The position numbers were made by a program, and so were the translations under genes. Below, piece after piece: positions 37,757-47,179 of a stretch of 64,000 nucleotides of DNA; the first letter of the stretch is position 1, and each line of letters opens with the position of its first letter. The stretch is from Glaciimonas sp. PCH181 (GTDB lineage Bacteria > Pseudomonadota > Gammaproteobacteria > Burkholderiales > Burkholderiaceae_D), in contig NZ_PYFP01000001.1 of NCBI RefSeq assembly GCF_003056055.1, positions 2,728,001 to 2,792,000 of the forward strand. The letters are read 5' to 3'. The notes beneath the pieces are model-generated. The model made no database searches, was not told the origin of the DNA, and saw only the letters and a program-made list of their open reading frames with translations.

Positions 37757-38284
37757 ATGAAACAAAAATTACTCCTCTATATCCCGATTGCGATCCTATT
37801 TGGCGCGATTGGCTTCTATTTTAATCATCAACGTTTAACACCATCCGCCCCGGCCGCACCTGCGGTTGCTAATCTTTTTGCGCAATCCATGGTCGAAGCG
37901 ACAGGAAAACCGGAACCTCTCTCTGAATGGAAAGGCAAGCCACTAATCGTTAACTTTTGGGCAACTTGGTGCGGTCCTTGCGTAGAAGAAATGCCCGAAT
38001 TGAATGCTTTACGTGCAGAATTAGTGAGCAAAAACATTCATGTAATCGGCATCGGCATCGATTCACAAGACAATATTGCGAAATTCGCTGAAAAATACAA
38101 GATTACCTATCCTTTATACGTCGCTGGCGTGAATGGCACGGCGCTGCTCCGTCAATTTGGCAATGATGCAGGCGGCTTACCGTTTACCGTTCTCATCGGT
38201 GCAGACGGACAAGTAAAAAAAATGTATCTTGGCAGCATTAAATTTGATGAGTTACGGAAAGATTTAGCATTACTAGGGGCTTGA
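37757..38284 (+). CDS. TlpA-like thiol-disulfide oxidoreductase
   Basis: A membrane-anchored thioredoxin-fold protein of 175 residues. An N-terminal helix (about 5-22) anchors or exports it. The active site is NFWATWCGPCVEEMPEL with Cys72 and Cys75, and the cis-Pro loop is in GGLPFTVLIGADG. It should act in the periplasm as a reductant, for example in cytochrome c maturation or protein repair; the partner is unknown. It starts 43 bp after the unknown gene. Confidence 0.9.
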   Translation: MKQKLLLYIPIAILFGAIGFYFNHQRLTPSAPAAPAVANLFAQSMVEATGKPEPLSEWKGKPLIVNFWATWCGPCVEEMPELNALRAELVSKNIHVIGIGIDSQDNIAKFAEKYKITYPLYVAGVNGTALLRQFGNDAGGLPFTVLIGADGQVKKMYLGSIKFDELRKDLALLGA

Positions 38285-38440
38285 TGTGATTGTCGTAGTT
38301 GCAATTAAAGCGACATTCACATAACCTGCATCACGCTTCTGAAATCTTGGAAAAACGGTAGCAAAAACAAATTCCTCTTGCCAGTTAAAGTCATTTGACG
38401 GCAAAATGCGCCCATCGTCGTCAAACGAAGCACCATCTAC

Positions 38441-38878
38441 ATGGCAAAAAATATACTTCTTCTCAATGGCCCTAACCTGAATTTACTGGGCACACGTGAG
38501 CCAGAAGTTTACGGATCGACCACACTGGCAGACATCGTGCTGGCAGCGCAAACGCAAGCGGCGACGGCGGGCGTGCGACTAGCGCATTTTCAAAGTAACC
38601 ATGAAGGTGCGTTGATTGATCGCATCCATGCCGCCAGAACTGAAGGCGTAGACGCCATCGTGATCAATCCCGGCGGACTAACGCATACCAGCGTTGCGCT
38701 AAGAGATGCATTAGCAGGCGTCGCCATTCCCTTTGTCGAGGTACACATTTCCAACGTTCATAAACGTGAGGATTTCCGGCATCATTCTTACCTGTCGGGC
38801 ATTGCCGTCGGGGTCATTTGCGGGTTGGGCGTAGAAGGTTATCCCATCGCTATCGGATTCGCAGTCAATCAGCTTTAA
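38441..38878 (+). CDS. aroQ: 3-Dehydroquinate dehydratase, type II
   Basis: AroQ dehydrates 3-dehydroquinate in the shikimate pathway. The 145 residues have [19 protein letters not shown] with the catalytic Tyr and Arg, [16 protein letters not shown], and [18 protein letters not shown] with the active-site His. All are family hallmarks. It precedes accB in the arrangement common in Burkholderiales. This and aroE give two shikimate pathway genes in the window, in separate operons. Confidence 0.95.
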   Translation: MAKNILLLNGPNLNLLGTREPEVYGSTTLADIVLAAQTQAATAGVRLAHFQSNHEGALIDRIHAARTEGVDAIVINPGGLTHTSVALRDALAGVAIPFVEVHISNVHKREDFRHHSYLSGIAVGVICGLGVEGYPIAIGFAVNQL

Positions 38879-38991
38879 TCACCACAGACTTACAAATTCG
38901 CTATAAATGCGTCGATCTGCCCATTAAAAACAAGAATGGCAGTTATTTCCAATTTAATTTTTTAAAAACATACACTCTGAAGGATGGCATT

Positions 38992-39444
38992 ATGGATTTG
39001 AGAAAACTCAAAACGTTAATCGATCTGGTCGCTGAATCGGATATCGAAGAGCTGGAAGTCACCGAGGGTGAAAGTAAAGTCCGCATCGTCAAATCATCGG
39101 CATCGCATAATCAAGTTGTCATGATGCAACCGCAAGTTGCCCATCAGGCTGCGCAAATGCAAGTTGCAGCGCCAGTTGCCGCTGCAGTGGAAGTGCCTGC
39201 AATCCCAGAAGGTCATATTGTCAAATCGCCAATGGTCGGTACTTTCTACCGTTCTTCAGCGCCCGGCGCGGCAGTATTCGTCGAAGTCGGCTCGGAAATC
39301 AAGGAAGGCGAAACCTTGTGCATTATCGAAGCCATGAAATTGCTCAATGAAATCGAATCCGACAAAACCGGCGTAGTAAAGAAAATCCTGGTGGAAAACG
39401 GCCAACCAGTTGAATTCGGACAACCTTTGTTTATCATCGGTTAA
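38992..39444 (+). CDS. accB: Biotin carboxyl carrier protein of acetyl-CoA carboxylase
   Basis: AccB carries biotin between the carboxylase and carboxyltransferase of acetyl-CoA carboxylase. I start it at the ATG at 38992, which has AAGGA seven bases upstream, giving 150 residues. The start [23 protein letters not shown] is typical. A flexible Ala/Gln/Pro-rich linker follows (about 40-70), then the biotinyl domain with the biotin Lys at about 116 in [12 protein letters not shown]. The usual AMKM is AMKL here. Confidence 0.95.
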   Translation: MDLRKLKTLIDLVAESDIEELEVTEGESKVRIVKSSASHNQVVMMQPQVAHQAAQMQVAAPVAAAVEVPAIPEGHIVKSPMVGTFYRSSAPGAAVFVEVGSEIKEGETLCIIEAMKLLNEIESDKTGVVKKILVENGQPVEFGQPLFIIG

Positions 39445-39588
39445 GTTGACACCAACAGCGAGTTAGTTCGGCCCAGCCGGACAAGCTTGCTGGTAGAAAT
39501 TACCGGTGGCGAATAGGACGGCAGAGAGCATTGCGCGCAATCGTAGCCAAGATGGCAGCGCTCCCTCACCCCGCCAGCCTAACGCTTA

Positions 39589-39618
39589 ATCTGCTTGAAT
39601 TTGCTTGAATCTGCTTGA
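39589..39618 (+). repeat. Three tandem decamers (ATCTGCTTGA) between accB and accC
   Basis: ATCTGCTTGA, ATTTGCTTGA and ATCTGCTTGA follow one another exactly, at 39589-39598, 39599-39608 and 39609-39618. They end 27 bp before the accC start. The 10-bp period is close to one helix turn, so a protein-binding array is possible; a chance slippage product is also possible. Confidence 0.65.
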
Positions 39619-39645
39619 CTCTTAGCGACGGAAATACCATTTACT

Positions 39646-41016
39646 ATGTTTGAAAAAATTCTCATCGCCAATCGCGGCGAAATCGCCCTGCGCATACAAC
39701 GCGCGTGTCGTGAAATGGGCATCAAAACCGTGGTGGTCCATTCAGAAGCCGACCGCGAAGCCAAATACGTGAAGCTGGCCGATGAATCGGTCTGTATCGG
39801 CCCGGCGCCGTCAAGCCTGAGTTACCTGAACATGCCTGCGATCATTAGCGCAGCAGAAGTGACCGATGCTGAGGCGATTCATCCCGGCTACGGTTTCTTA
39901 TCGGAAAACGCCGATTTCGCTGAACGTGTAGAACAATCCGGCTTTGTCTTTATCGGCCCACGTCCAGCGAATATCCGCTTGATGGGCGATAAAGTCTCCG
40001 CCAAACAGGCCATGATCCGTGCCGGCGTACCTTGTGTTCCCGGTTCTGAAGGCGCATTGCCGGACGATCCGAAAGAAGTCATCAAGATCGCCCGCAAAAT
40101 CGGGTATCCGGTCATCATTAAAGCCTCCGGCGGCGGCGGCGGACGCGGCATGCGCGTAGTGCACACAGAAGCAGCGCTGGCAAATGCCGTCACCATGACC
40201 AAAACTGAGGCTGGTGCAGCATTTGGCAATCCAGAAGTGTATATGGAGAAATATCTGGAAAATCCACGTCACGTGGAAATCCAGATTCTGGCCGATCAAT
40301 ATAAAAATGCGATCTGGCTAGGCGAACGCGATTGCTCCATGCAACGCCGCCATCAAAAAGTCATCGAGGAAGCCCCAGCACCGGGCATCCCTCGCAAAGT
40401 CGTTGAGAAAATTGGCGATCGTTGCGCTGAAGCCTGTCGCAAGATGGACTATCGCGGTGCTGGTACGTTTGAATTTCTTTACGAAAACGGCGAATTCTAT
40501 TTCATTGAAATGAATACCCGCGTGCAGGTTGAACATCCAATCACTGAAATGATCACCGGTGTCGATATTGTTCAAGAGCAAATTCACATCGCAGCCGGTG
40601 AAAAACTGCGTTATCGCCAACGCGATATCCAATTGACCGGCCATTCGATAGAATGCCGTATCAACGCAGAAGACCCCTTCAAGTTCACGCCATCGCCGGG
40701 TAAAATCCTGTCATGGCATGCACCGGGCGGCCCTGGCATTCGGGTTGATTCGCACGCCTACGCCGGTTATTACGTCCCGCCGCATTACGATTCGATGATC
40801 GGTAAAGTCATTTCATACGGCACCACGCGTGAGCAAGCGATCAAACGCATGCAAATCGCTTTGTCTGAAATGGTGGTCGAAGGTATCAGCACCAACATCC
40901 CTCTGCATCGCGAGTTGATGATTGATGCACGCTTCATCGAAGGCGGTACAAACATCCATTATCTAGAGCATAAACTGGCCGAAAGACCAGAATTGCCTAA
41001 ATCTGAAAAGAAGTAA
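39646..41016 (+). CDS. accC: Acetyl-CoA carboxylase, biotin carboxylase subunit
   Basis: AccC carboxylates biotin on AccB using ATP and bicarbonate. The 456 residues show the N-terminal [24 protein letters not shown], the ATP-grasp glycine loop [14 protein letters not shown], the [20 protein letters not shown] segment and [22 protein letters not shown]. All match the family throughout. It lies 201 bp after accB; the gap holds the tandem decamers and may contain its own control site. Confidence 0.97.
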   Translation: MFEKILIANRGEIALRIQRACREMGIKTVVVHSEADREAKYVKLADESVCIGPAPSSLSYLNMPAIISAAEVTDAEAIHPGYGFLSENADFAERVEQSGFVFIGPRPANIRLMGDKVSAKQAMIRAGVPCVPGSEGALPDDPKEVIKIARKIGYPVIIKASGGGGGRGMRVVHTEAALANAVTMTKTEAGAAFGNPEVYMEKYLENPRHVEIQILADQYKNAIWLGERDCSMQRRHQKVIEEAPAPGIPRKVVEKIGDRCAEACRKMDYRGAGTFEFLYENGEFYFIEMNTRVQVEHPITEMITGVDIVQEQIHIAAGEKLRYRQRDIQLTGHSIECRINAEDPFKFTPSPGKILSWHAPGGPGIRVDSHAYAGYYVPPHYDSMIGKVISYGTTREQAIKRMQIALSEMVVEGISTNIPLHRELMIDARFIEGGTNIHYLEHKLAERPELPKSEKK

Positions 41017-41024
41017 GGTTGCAC

Positions 41025-41957
41025 ATGAGCTGGACCGAAATAGTCATAGAAGTAGCCCGTAATCACGCTGAGGCATTGTCGGATGCGTTGATGGAGGCTG
41101 GCGCGTTATCGGTCTCAGTGGAAGACGCCGACGAAGGCACTGCCGCCGAACAACCGTTGTTCGGCGAGCCGGGGATGGAGCCGGAAGCCGCAGCATGGGA
41201 ACGTAGCCGCGTAGTGGCGCTGAGTGATATCGATGCGGATCATCCCGCCATCGTCAGCGCAGCGGCCCTTGCCTGCGGCCTGGAAACTGCCCCGGTTTAT
41301 ACCTTGCGCGCAGTCGGCGATCAGGATTGGGTTCGTCTCACCCAATCCCAGTTTGCGCCTATCCATATCGGCAAAAATATCTGGGTCGTGCCCAGCTGGC
41401 ACGATGCACCGGACGCGAATGGCCTGATTCTGGAGCTTGATCCCGGTCTCGCGTTCGGCACCGGCAGTCATCCCACTACACGGTTATGCATGGAATGGCT
41501 AGAAAGCCATCTCGGCGAACAAAAGGTCGCCTCCGTACTCGACTATGGTTGCGGATCAGGTATTTTGGCGATGGTGGCTAAAAAACTTGGTGCCGCCAAT
41601 GTTATCGGTGTGGATATCGACCCGCAGGCGATTGTATCGGCGCACGATAATAGCGCCCGTAATCACTGTGAGATTGCTTACTATCTTCCTGACGAGTTCG
41701 TCAGCCTGTCGCCGCAAGGGACTTTCGATATCGTCGTGGCGAATATCTTGTCAGGCCCGCTGAAATTGATGTCGCCAATGTTATGCGCCCGCATTGCGCC
41801 GGGCGGCAGTCTGACTTTGTCAGGCGTTTTGGCAGAACAGGCACAGGATGTTATCGCCGCTTACGCACCATGGCTACAAATGACGGTGTGGCGCGAGCTA
41901 GATGGATGGGTTGCCTTATCTGGAACGCTTCCCCTGCAAACCGAACGGGCCGCATAG
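41025..41957 (+). CDS. prmA: Ribosomal protein L11 methyltransferase
   Basis: PrmA methylates ribosomal protein L11 with S-adenosylmethionine. I use the ATG at 41025 ([30 protein letters not shown]) with AAGG six bases before it; the frame also offers a TTG at 41019. The SAM-binding core is seen in [21 protein letters not shown] and [20 protein letters not shown], with the NPPY-like segment [10 protein letters not shown]. 310 residues is slightly above the E. coli length. It is 8 bp downstream of accC. Confidence 0.95.
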   Translation: MSWTEIVIEVARNHAEALSDALMEAGALSVSVEDADEGTAAEQPLFGEPGMEPEAAAWERSRVVALSDIDADHPAIVSAAALACGLETAPVYTLRAVGDQDWVRLTQSQFAPIHIGKNIWVVPSWHDAPDANGLILELDPGLAFGTGSHPTTRLCMEWLESHLGEQKVASVLDYGCGSGILAMVAKKLGAANVIGVDIDPQAIVSAHDNSARNHCEIAYYLPDEFVSLSPQGTFDIVVANILSGPLKLMSPMLCARIAPGGSLTLSGVLAEQAQDVIAAYAPWLQMTVWRELDGWVALSGTLPLQTERAA

Positions 41958-41963
41958 ATAATC

Positions 41964-43490
41964 ATGGCTCTGGCGACGCAATGCCCCCATTGTCAGACCA
42001 TTTTTCGGGTCGCTAACGACCAATTAAAATTGCGCGCAGGGCTGGTCCGTTGCGGTGCCTGCCGTGAAGTATTCAACGGCATTGAGCACTTAGTAAGACC
42101 GGGCCATGCAACTTCCGGCGACAGCAATAGCTTTCCGTCTACCAGCCAACATGGCAATCCATCGCCCACGGCGACGTGGACCAACGAACGTTCGGCGCCA
42201 ATAGCACCACCTTTGGCAATATCGGCACCGATGCCTCTACCAACGCCGCCCGCGCCTGAAATAGTTTCTCCGCGGGCTTCGAATCCGCTACCAAACAACA
42301 CTGCGACACCCACTCCGGTTGATACATTTCACGCGGCACCAAATTACTCTGCCCAGCCTGCTGCTGAACAGCCGATATTCGGTGAGACTAAAGAGTCACC
42401 ATCAATCCAAAAAGTACCGTCACCCTACCCGCATTTTGCCCCTCCAAGCCAAATCGACAAGGAAAGTGCTTATTCTCCAACCCCCGCCAGCGCTCTCCAA
42501 TCCGAATTCGCAGAGAAACGCCAAGAGGTATCTCCGATACCTGCAGCCTCATCTGGATACGCGGTGCAAAAGCTGCACGTTACCGTCCCGCTGACAAGTT
42601 CGCCCAATGTCTGGCATCGCCATGTCAACGCGATCCCAACTAACGTTGGCGATAGCGCCAGCGAAGATCCGTTGCAACGCATGACCTTGTTTCAAATAGA
42701 GCCCGGGGCATTGGATGGTACGGATTATTCGGCTGATGACGACGAGTTAGATCGACTTATCGATGAATTACAAAATAGACCGTGGCGCGGAAAAAAACAA
42801 AACGCGCCGGGAATTGCCGCCCCAAAGGTCCCCGACGTCATTTTAGGTGAGGCCCGCGATACGCTCGGCGAGAAAGCTGGCAATCGCGTCAACGAGTACA
42901 GTACCCCTCCTACAACCGTTACCGAAGATAGCGAAGATATCATCGCCGAACCACGCTTCATGCAGGAAGCAAGGCGTAAACAGCGTGTCGGCGGCGCAAT
43001 AAGAACGAGTATGTGGTTAGGCTGTGTATTGCTGCTGATCACGCTAATCGGACAAGCCGGTTACACATTTCGGAATCAGTTAGCAGCAAGTTTGCCGCCG
43101 CTAAAGCCTGCGTTACAGAGGGCTTGTAATTATCTGGGCTGCAAGATTGGCTTACCGATGAACATCGACGGCATATCCATTGATGCTAACGATCTGCAAT
43201 TAATCGTTCCAGCACGCAATCAGTTCGCTCTCTCTGTGCTCATGCGCAATCGAAATAGTAGCGTTCAGGCTTGGCCAAATATTGAACTCACCTTAAACGA
43301 TACCAGCGAAAAAGCGATTGCGCGTCGCGTGTTTACGCCAACTGACTATTTGCCCGCCACGATCAACGCAACTAACGCGACACTATTGACACAAGGATTT
43401 GCCCGCAATACAGAGCAGTCCGTCAAATTGACATTTGAACTGTCTCAATTGAAAGCATCTGGCTATCGCGTTTATCTGTTTTATCCGTAA
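41964..43490 (+). CDS. Zinc-ribbon (MJ0042) and DUF3426 membrane protein
   Basis: This 508-residue protein has an N-terminal zinc ribbon with two CxxC pairs (CPHC and CGAC, within residues 8-36). It is followed by a very long Pro/Ser/Thr-rich low-complexity linker (about 50-330), one membrane helix (near 355-375, MWLGCVLLLITLIG) and a C-terminal DUF3426 domain (IDANDLQLIVPARNQFALSVLMRNRN onward). The zinc ribbon should be cytoplasmic and DUF3426 periplasmic. The function is unknown; the prmA neighbour is conserved in this group. The linker is where length varies. Confidence 0.85.
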   Translation: MALATQCPHCQTIFRVANDQLKLRAGLVRCGACREVFNGIEHLVRPGHATSGDSNSFPSTSQHGNPSPTATWTNERSAPIAPPLAISAPMPLPTPPAPEIVSPRASNPLPNNTATPTPVDTFHAAPNYSAQPAAEQPIFGETKESPSIQKVPSPYPHFAPPSQIDKESAYSPTPASALQSEFAEKRQEVSPIPAASSGYAVQKLHVTVPLTSSPNVWHRHVNAIPTNVGDSASEDPLQRMTLFQIEPGALDGTDYSADDDELDRLIDELQNRPWRGKKQNAPGIAAPKVPDVILGEARDTLGEKAGNRVNEYSTPPTTVTEDSEDIIAEPRFMQEARRKQRVGGAIRTSMWLGCVLLLITLIGQAGYTFRNQLAASLPPLKPALQRACNYLGCKIGLPMNIDGISIDANDLQLIVPARNQFALSVLMRNRNSSVQAWPNIELTLNDTSEKAIARRVFTPTDYLPATINATNATLLTQGFARNTEQSVKLTFELSQLKASGYRVYLFYP

Positions 43491-43626
43491 AATCCACTCA
43501 GATTTTTTAGCACCGCATTGCTGGCTGATGCCGCAATATCGATGCGCATTATGCGCGGTAAGATACGGCGTTAGAACACCTCCAGCACGATCAGGATTCC
43601 GATTACTCTCTCTCTGAAAACCACTT

Positions 43627-44568
43627 ATGACATCCCTCATCTCCGGTTCGTTAGCTTACGACGTCATCATGCAATACCCAGGCCGTTTCGCCGATGCTTT
43701 GCTGGCGGACCAATTGCACAAAATCAACGTTTCCTTTCTGGTGCCGACGATGCGTCGCGACTTCGGCGGGTGTGCAGGAAATATTGGCTATAACCTGAAG
43801 CTACTCGGCGGTGAGCCGTTGATCATGGCAACCGTCGGCAATGACGCTGCACCGTATCTGGATCGCTTGAAACAACTGGATATTTCTTGCGCAGGTATTC
43901 GCACCATCGAATCGATTTATACCGCCCAATGTTTTATCACCACCGACGCCGGAAATAATCAAATTACCGCCTTTCATCCGGGTGCGATGACCCATTCGCA
44001 TGAAGTGACGATTGCGGCGCTGGAAGAGCGCAGTGAAATCAAGCTGGCTATCGTTGCCCCCGACGGGCGTGACGGCATGTTGCAGCATGCAGAACATGCG
44101 GTATCGCATGGCATTCCGTTGATTTTTGATCCAGGCCAAGGGATGCCGATGTTTGATGGCGCAGAATTGCGCCACTTTATCGCGCTTGCTACCTATATTG
44201 CCGTCAACGACTACGAGGCAGAATTACTGACTGCGCGCACAGGTCTGAGCCTGACCCAAATTGCAGAACAAGTGACCGCACTGGTCGTAACACGCGGCGA
44301 ATTGGGCGCAGATATTTTTACGGGCGGCGAAAAAATCGCCATTCCTTGCGTTAAACCAGATCGCATTTTAGACCCAACTGGCTGCGGCGATGCTTTCCGC
44401 GCGGGGATGCTATACGGTCTGACCAACGGTATGGATTGGGCGACTATCGGACGTTTATCGAGTTTGATGGGCAGTATCAAGATCGCGGCGCAAGGGCCAC
44501 AAAATCATCAGCCTAGCCGTGCAGAAATCGATGATCGCTTCCAGCAGGCTTTTGGTTACCAATTGTAA
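43627..44568 (+). CDS. PfkB-family sugar/nucleoside kinase
   Basis: The 313 residues form a ribokinase-fold kinase: GGCAGNIGYNLKLLGGEPLIMATVG near 40-65 is the substrate-lid signature, and DPTGCGDAFRAGMLYGL near 246-262 is the anion hole with the catalytic Asp. Adenosine kinase-like members have the same start (SGSLAYDVIMQYPGRFAD). Substrate could be adenosine or another nucleoside or sugar; the sequence does not decide. It stands alone after the DUF3426 gene. Confidence 0.85.
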   Translation: MTSLISGSLAYDVIMQYPGRFADALLADQLHKINVSFLVPTMRRDFGGCAGNIGYNLKLLGGEPLIMATVGNDAAPYLDRLKQLDISCAGIRTIESIYTAQCFITTDAGNNQITAFHPGAMTHSHEVTIAALEERSEIKLAIVAPDGRDGMLQHAEHAVSHGIPLIFDPGQGMPMFDGAELRHFIALATYIAVNDYEAELLTARTGLSLTQIAEQVTALVVTRGELGADIFTGGEKIAIPCVKPDRILDPTGCGDAFRAGMLYGLTNGMDWATIGRLSSLMGSIKIAAQGPQNHQPSRAEIDDRFQQAFGYQL

Positions 44569-44773
44569 AAGGTAGGTCTAGCGCTAAGGATACACTCTGG
44601 TGCAAGAAAGCGTTATTACGAAAAATTATCATCAATTAGCGTGTGTTATGGCTATTTTTATCTAATAACCGGCATTTAATTATATTTAAAACATGATTTT
44701 GCAGAATCTCAATGGCTGAACTTCATTTGTCCATTTGCATCCAATCTTGCATCAAGACAAGGAAGGCAAGATC

Positions 44774-45085
44774 ATGAAAAAAATTCTTTTAATAGGCACG
44801 TTGGGCGCAGCGCTATTGTTAGGTGGTTGCGTCGCGGTCCCCTATGACAGCCCCTACGCTTATGGCGGCGGCTATAACACCTACACGCCTTATGGTGCAG
44901 TAGACGGCGCGTATATTGCCGGCGGACCGGCTTACTTTGGGCCGGCGGTTTCTCTGGGTTTCGGCTACTCCAGCTATCGCCCGTATCGCTGGGGTAATGG
45001 CTGGCGCGGTGGACGTGGCGGCGGGTGGGGCCACGGTGGTGGATGGGGTGGCGGTCGCGGCAGATGGCAAGGCGGCGCGCATTAA
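44774..45085 (+). CDS. Small Gly/Tyr-rich lipoprotein
   Basis: A 103-residue predicted lipoprotein. MKKILLIGTLGAALLLGGCVAV is a signal peptide with lipobox LLGGC, so the mature protein starts at the Cys near residue 19. The rest is made of Tyr/Pro/Gly segments and ends in repeated GGRGGGWGHGGGWGGGRG units. I begin it at the ATG at 44774, seven bases after AAGGAAGG, rather than at 44735. The function is unknown; outer-membrane or surface location is likely. Confidence 0.8.
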   Translation: MKKILLIGTLGAALLLGGCVAVPYDSPYAYGGGYNTYTPYGAVDGAYIAGGPAYFGPAVSLGFGYSSYRPYRWGNGWRGGRGGGWGHGGGWGGGRGRWQGGAH

Positions 45086-45181
45086 CAGCCACAGAATCCA
45101 GTCGACAAAATAGTGCTCTAGCGGCATGATTACTATTTGCCACACCACAGCATCGGTAACGGCTCTCTTTAAAGGAATAAC

Positions 45182-45721
45182 ATGAAACGATGGATTGCCG
45201 GACTGGTTATCAGCACAACGATCATGGCCCCTGCTTTTGCTGTGCTTAAGGTTGGCGATAAAGCACCTGTTTTCTCTACGCAGGCCTCTTTGGGCGGTAA
45301 AGTATTTACCTATTCACTCGCTGATGCGCTGAAAAAAGGACCAGTAGTACTGTATTTTTATCCGGCAGCGTTCACAAAAGGCTGCACCATTGAAGCCCAT
45401 TTGTTCGCGGATGCGACGGATCGATACAAAGCGCTGGGCGCGACTGTGATCGGTGTATCAAATGACAATATCGATACGCTGAATAAATTCTCGGTAAGCG
45501 AATGCCGTAGTAAATTTGCGGTCGCTGCAGATACTACGCAAAGCATCATGAAATCGTATGATTCAGTGCTTTTATCGAAAACAAGTTACGCCGACCGCGT
45601 GTCTTACGTCATCACGCCAGATAGCAAGATTCTGTATGAATACAGCAGTCTAAGTCCTGAAAAGCATGTCGAAAACACGATGCAGGCATTGCAACAATGG
45701 GCAGACAAAAACAAAAAATAA
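45182..45721 (+). CDS. Exported peroxiredoxin, BCP/PrxQ-like
   Basis: A 179-residue thiol peroxidase with a cleavable signal peptide (about 1-20, ending APAFA), so it works in the periplasm. The peroxidatic Cys68 is in PAAFTKGCTIEAHLFAD. The second Cys expected five residues later in E. coli BCP is absent; instead there is Cys108 in SECRSKFAVAAD, at the distance seen in PrxQ enzymes with the resolving Cys in the next helix. The gene is followed by a strong terminator. Confidence 0.88.
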   Translation: MKRWIAGLVISTTIMAPAFAVLKVGDKAPVFSTQASLGGKVFTYSLADALKKGPVVLYFYPAAFTKGCTIEAHLFADATDRYKALGATVIGVSNDNIDTLNKFSVSECRSKFAVAADTTQSIMKSYDSVLLSKTSYADRVSYVITPDSKILYEYSSLSPEKHVENTMQALQQWADKNKK

Positions 45722-45750
45722 GTTTTTGAAGCATTTTGTTGAGGCGCAAT

Positions 45751-45786
45751 AAAAAGCGCGCTTACTTCATAGTAAGCGCGCTTTTT
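45751..45786. terminator. Bidirectional rho-independent terminator, peroxiredoxin / MFS pump
   Basis: AAAAAGCGCGCTTAC (45751-45765) and GTAAGCGCGCTTTTT (45772-45786) form a perfect 15-bp stem with a 6-nt loop. It lies between convergent genes and works on both strands. Confidence 0.93.
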
Positions 45787-45816
45787 TCATGGTCGTTTCA
45801 ATCGTTTAATGCAGGA

Positions 45817-47061
45817 TTAACTGGCTGGCGTAGCTGCAAGCTTGCGCCGGTGGGCATCCAGATTCGGCAGAAAAATGGCGAATATACCAATCAGCGGCAG
45901 GAATGAACAGACATGATATACGAAGCTAATATCAGTAATATCCGCTAACTTGCCTAGCGCGGCAGCGCCAATCCCGCCCATACCGAACGCAAACCCAAAG
46001 AATAATCCGGATACTGTGCCAACTTTGCCCGGGACCAATTCCTGCGCAAACACCAAAATAGCCGAAAATGCAGAAGCCAGAATAACGCCGATAATCACCG
46101 TCAAAATCCCGGTCCAAAACAAATTGGCATACGGCAGCATCAAGGTAAATGGCGCAACGCCTAAAATCGATACCCAAATGACTAGCTTGCGACCGACGCG
46201 ATCCCCAATCGGACCGCCTAATACCGTACCGGCTGCCACTGAAAACAGGAAGACAAACAAATGCACCTGCGCCGATTGCACTGACAAATGGAATTTATCG
46301 ATAAGGTAAAAAGTAAAATAGCTGCTCAGACTTGCCATGTAGAAATACTTCGAGAAAATCAGTAATAGCAAAATACCGATAGAAATGAGGACTTTCTTAC
46401 GCGGCAAGGCAACATAACCGAGGTGTGGCTTGGCTTTTTTTCCTTTGCTGAGACGGTTTTGCTGTTTATACCAATTGCCGATTTGCCACAACACACCGAT
46501 TGCCAATAATGCTGCCAACGAAAACCAGGCGATACTAGTTTGTCCGTGCGGAATAATAATCCACGCCGCCAATAACGGTCCCATCGAGCTGCCAGCATTG
46601 CCGCCCACCTGAAATATCGATTGCGCAAGCCCATGTCGTCCGCCCGAAGCCATCCGCGCGACGCGGGACGACTCTGGATGGAAAATCGAAGAACCAGTTC
46701 CCACCAATGCGGCCGCAACCAACAACACACCGAAACTAGGTGCCATCGCCAGCGTCAACAAACCCACCAGCGTGAAGCACATTCCGGCAGCCAGCGAATA
46801 AGGCTTTGGATGTTTGTCGGTGTATAGACCTACGACCGGCTGCAAAATCGAGGCAGTAATCTGATAAGTCAGTGTGATCAAACCGATCTCGGCGAAACTC
46901 AGATGGAAATTATCCTTGAGCAGCGGATAAATCGACAAGATCAGCGACTGGATCATGTCGTTCAAAAAGTGCGCAAAACTAATCGCGCCTAATACCCGGA
47001 ACCCGGTTTTTTGCGTATTTTGCTGATCCTGCGCAGACGATATGTTGATAGCTGTTTGCAT
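45817..47061 (-). CDS. fsr: MFS efflux pump, fosmidomycin resistance (Fsr) family
   Basis: The 414-residue protein has about twelve membrane helices and matches Fsr closely: FRVLGAISFAHFLNDMIQSLILSIYPLLK at the start, LVGTGSSIFHPESSRVARMASGGRHGLAQSIFQVGGNAGSS near 127-167, and GDRVGRKLVIWV in the second half. E. coli Fsr exports fosmidomycin; the natural substrate is unknown. It is divergent from an AraC-family regulator 118 bp away, which is a likely controller. Confidence 0.92.
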   Translation of the reverse strand: MQTAINISSAQDQQNTQKTGFRVLGAISFAHFLNDMIQSLILSIYPLLKDNFHLSFAEIGLITLTYQITASILQPVVGLYTDKHPKPYSLAAGMCFTLVGLLTLAMAPSFGVLLVAAALVGTGSSIFHPESSRVARMASGGRHGLAQSIFQVGGNAGSSMGPLLAAWIIIPHGQTSIAWFSLAALLAIGVLWQIGNWYKQQNRLSKGKKAKPHLGYVALPRKKVLISIGILLLLIFSKYFYMASLSSYFTFYLIDKFHLSVQSAQVHLFVFLFSVAAGTVLGGPIGDRVGRKLVIWVSILGVAPFTLMLPYANLFWTGILTVIIGVILASAFSAILVFAQELVPGKVGTVSGLFFGFAFGMGGIGAAALGKLADITDISFVYHVCSFLPLIGIFAIFLPNLDAHRRKLAATPAS

Positions 47062-47179
47062 GATGGATGAGGTGAAGAGTGTTAAAACTGGTATGTGAGG
47101 CGACTTTTAACAAGTGGCCCGGCAATTTCGGAGAATATCAGCAGTGTATGCAAAAAAGAGACGACTGTTTTAAGATAAC

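Noticed and set aside
43545-43565. Small palindrome GCGCATTATGCGC after the DUF3426 gene
   Set aside because: No T-run follows; too short to call a terminator.
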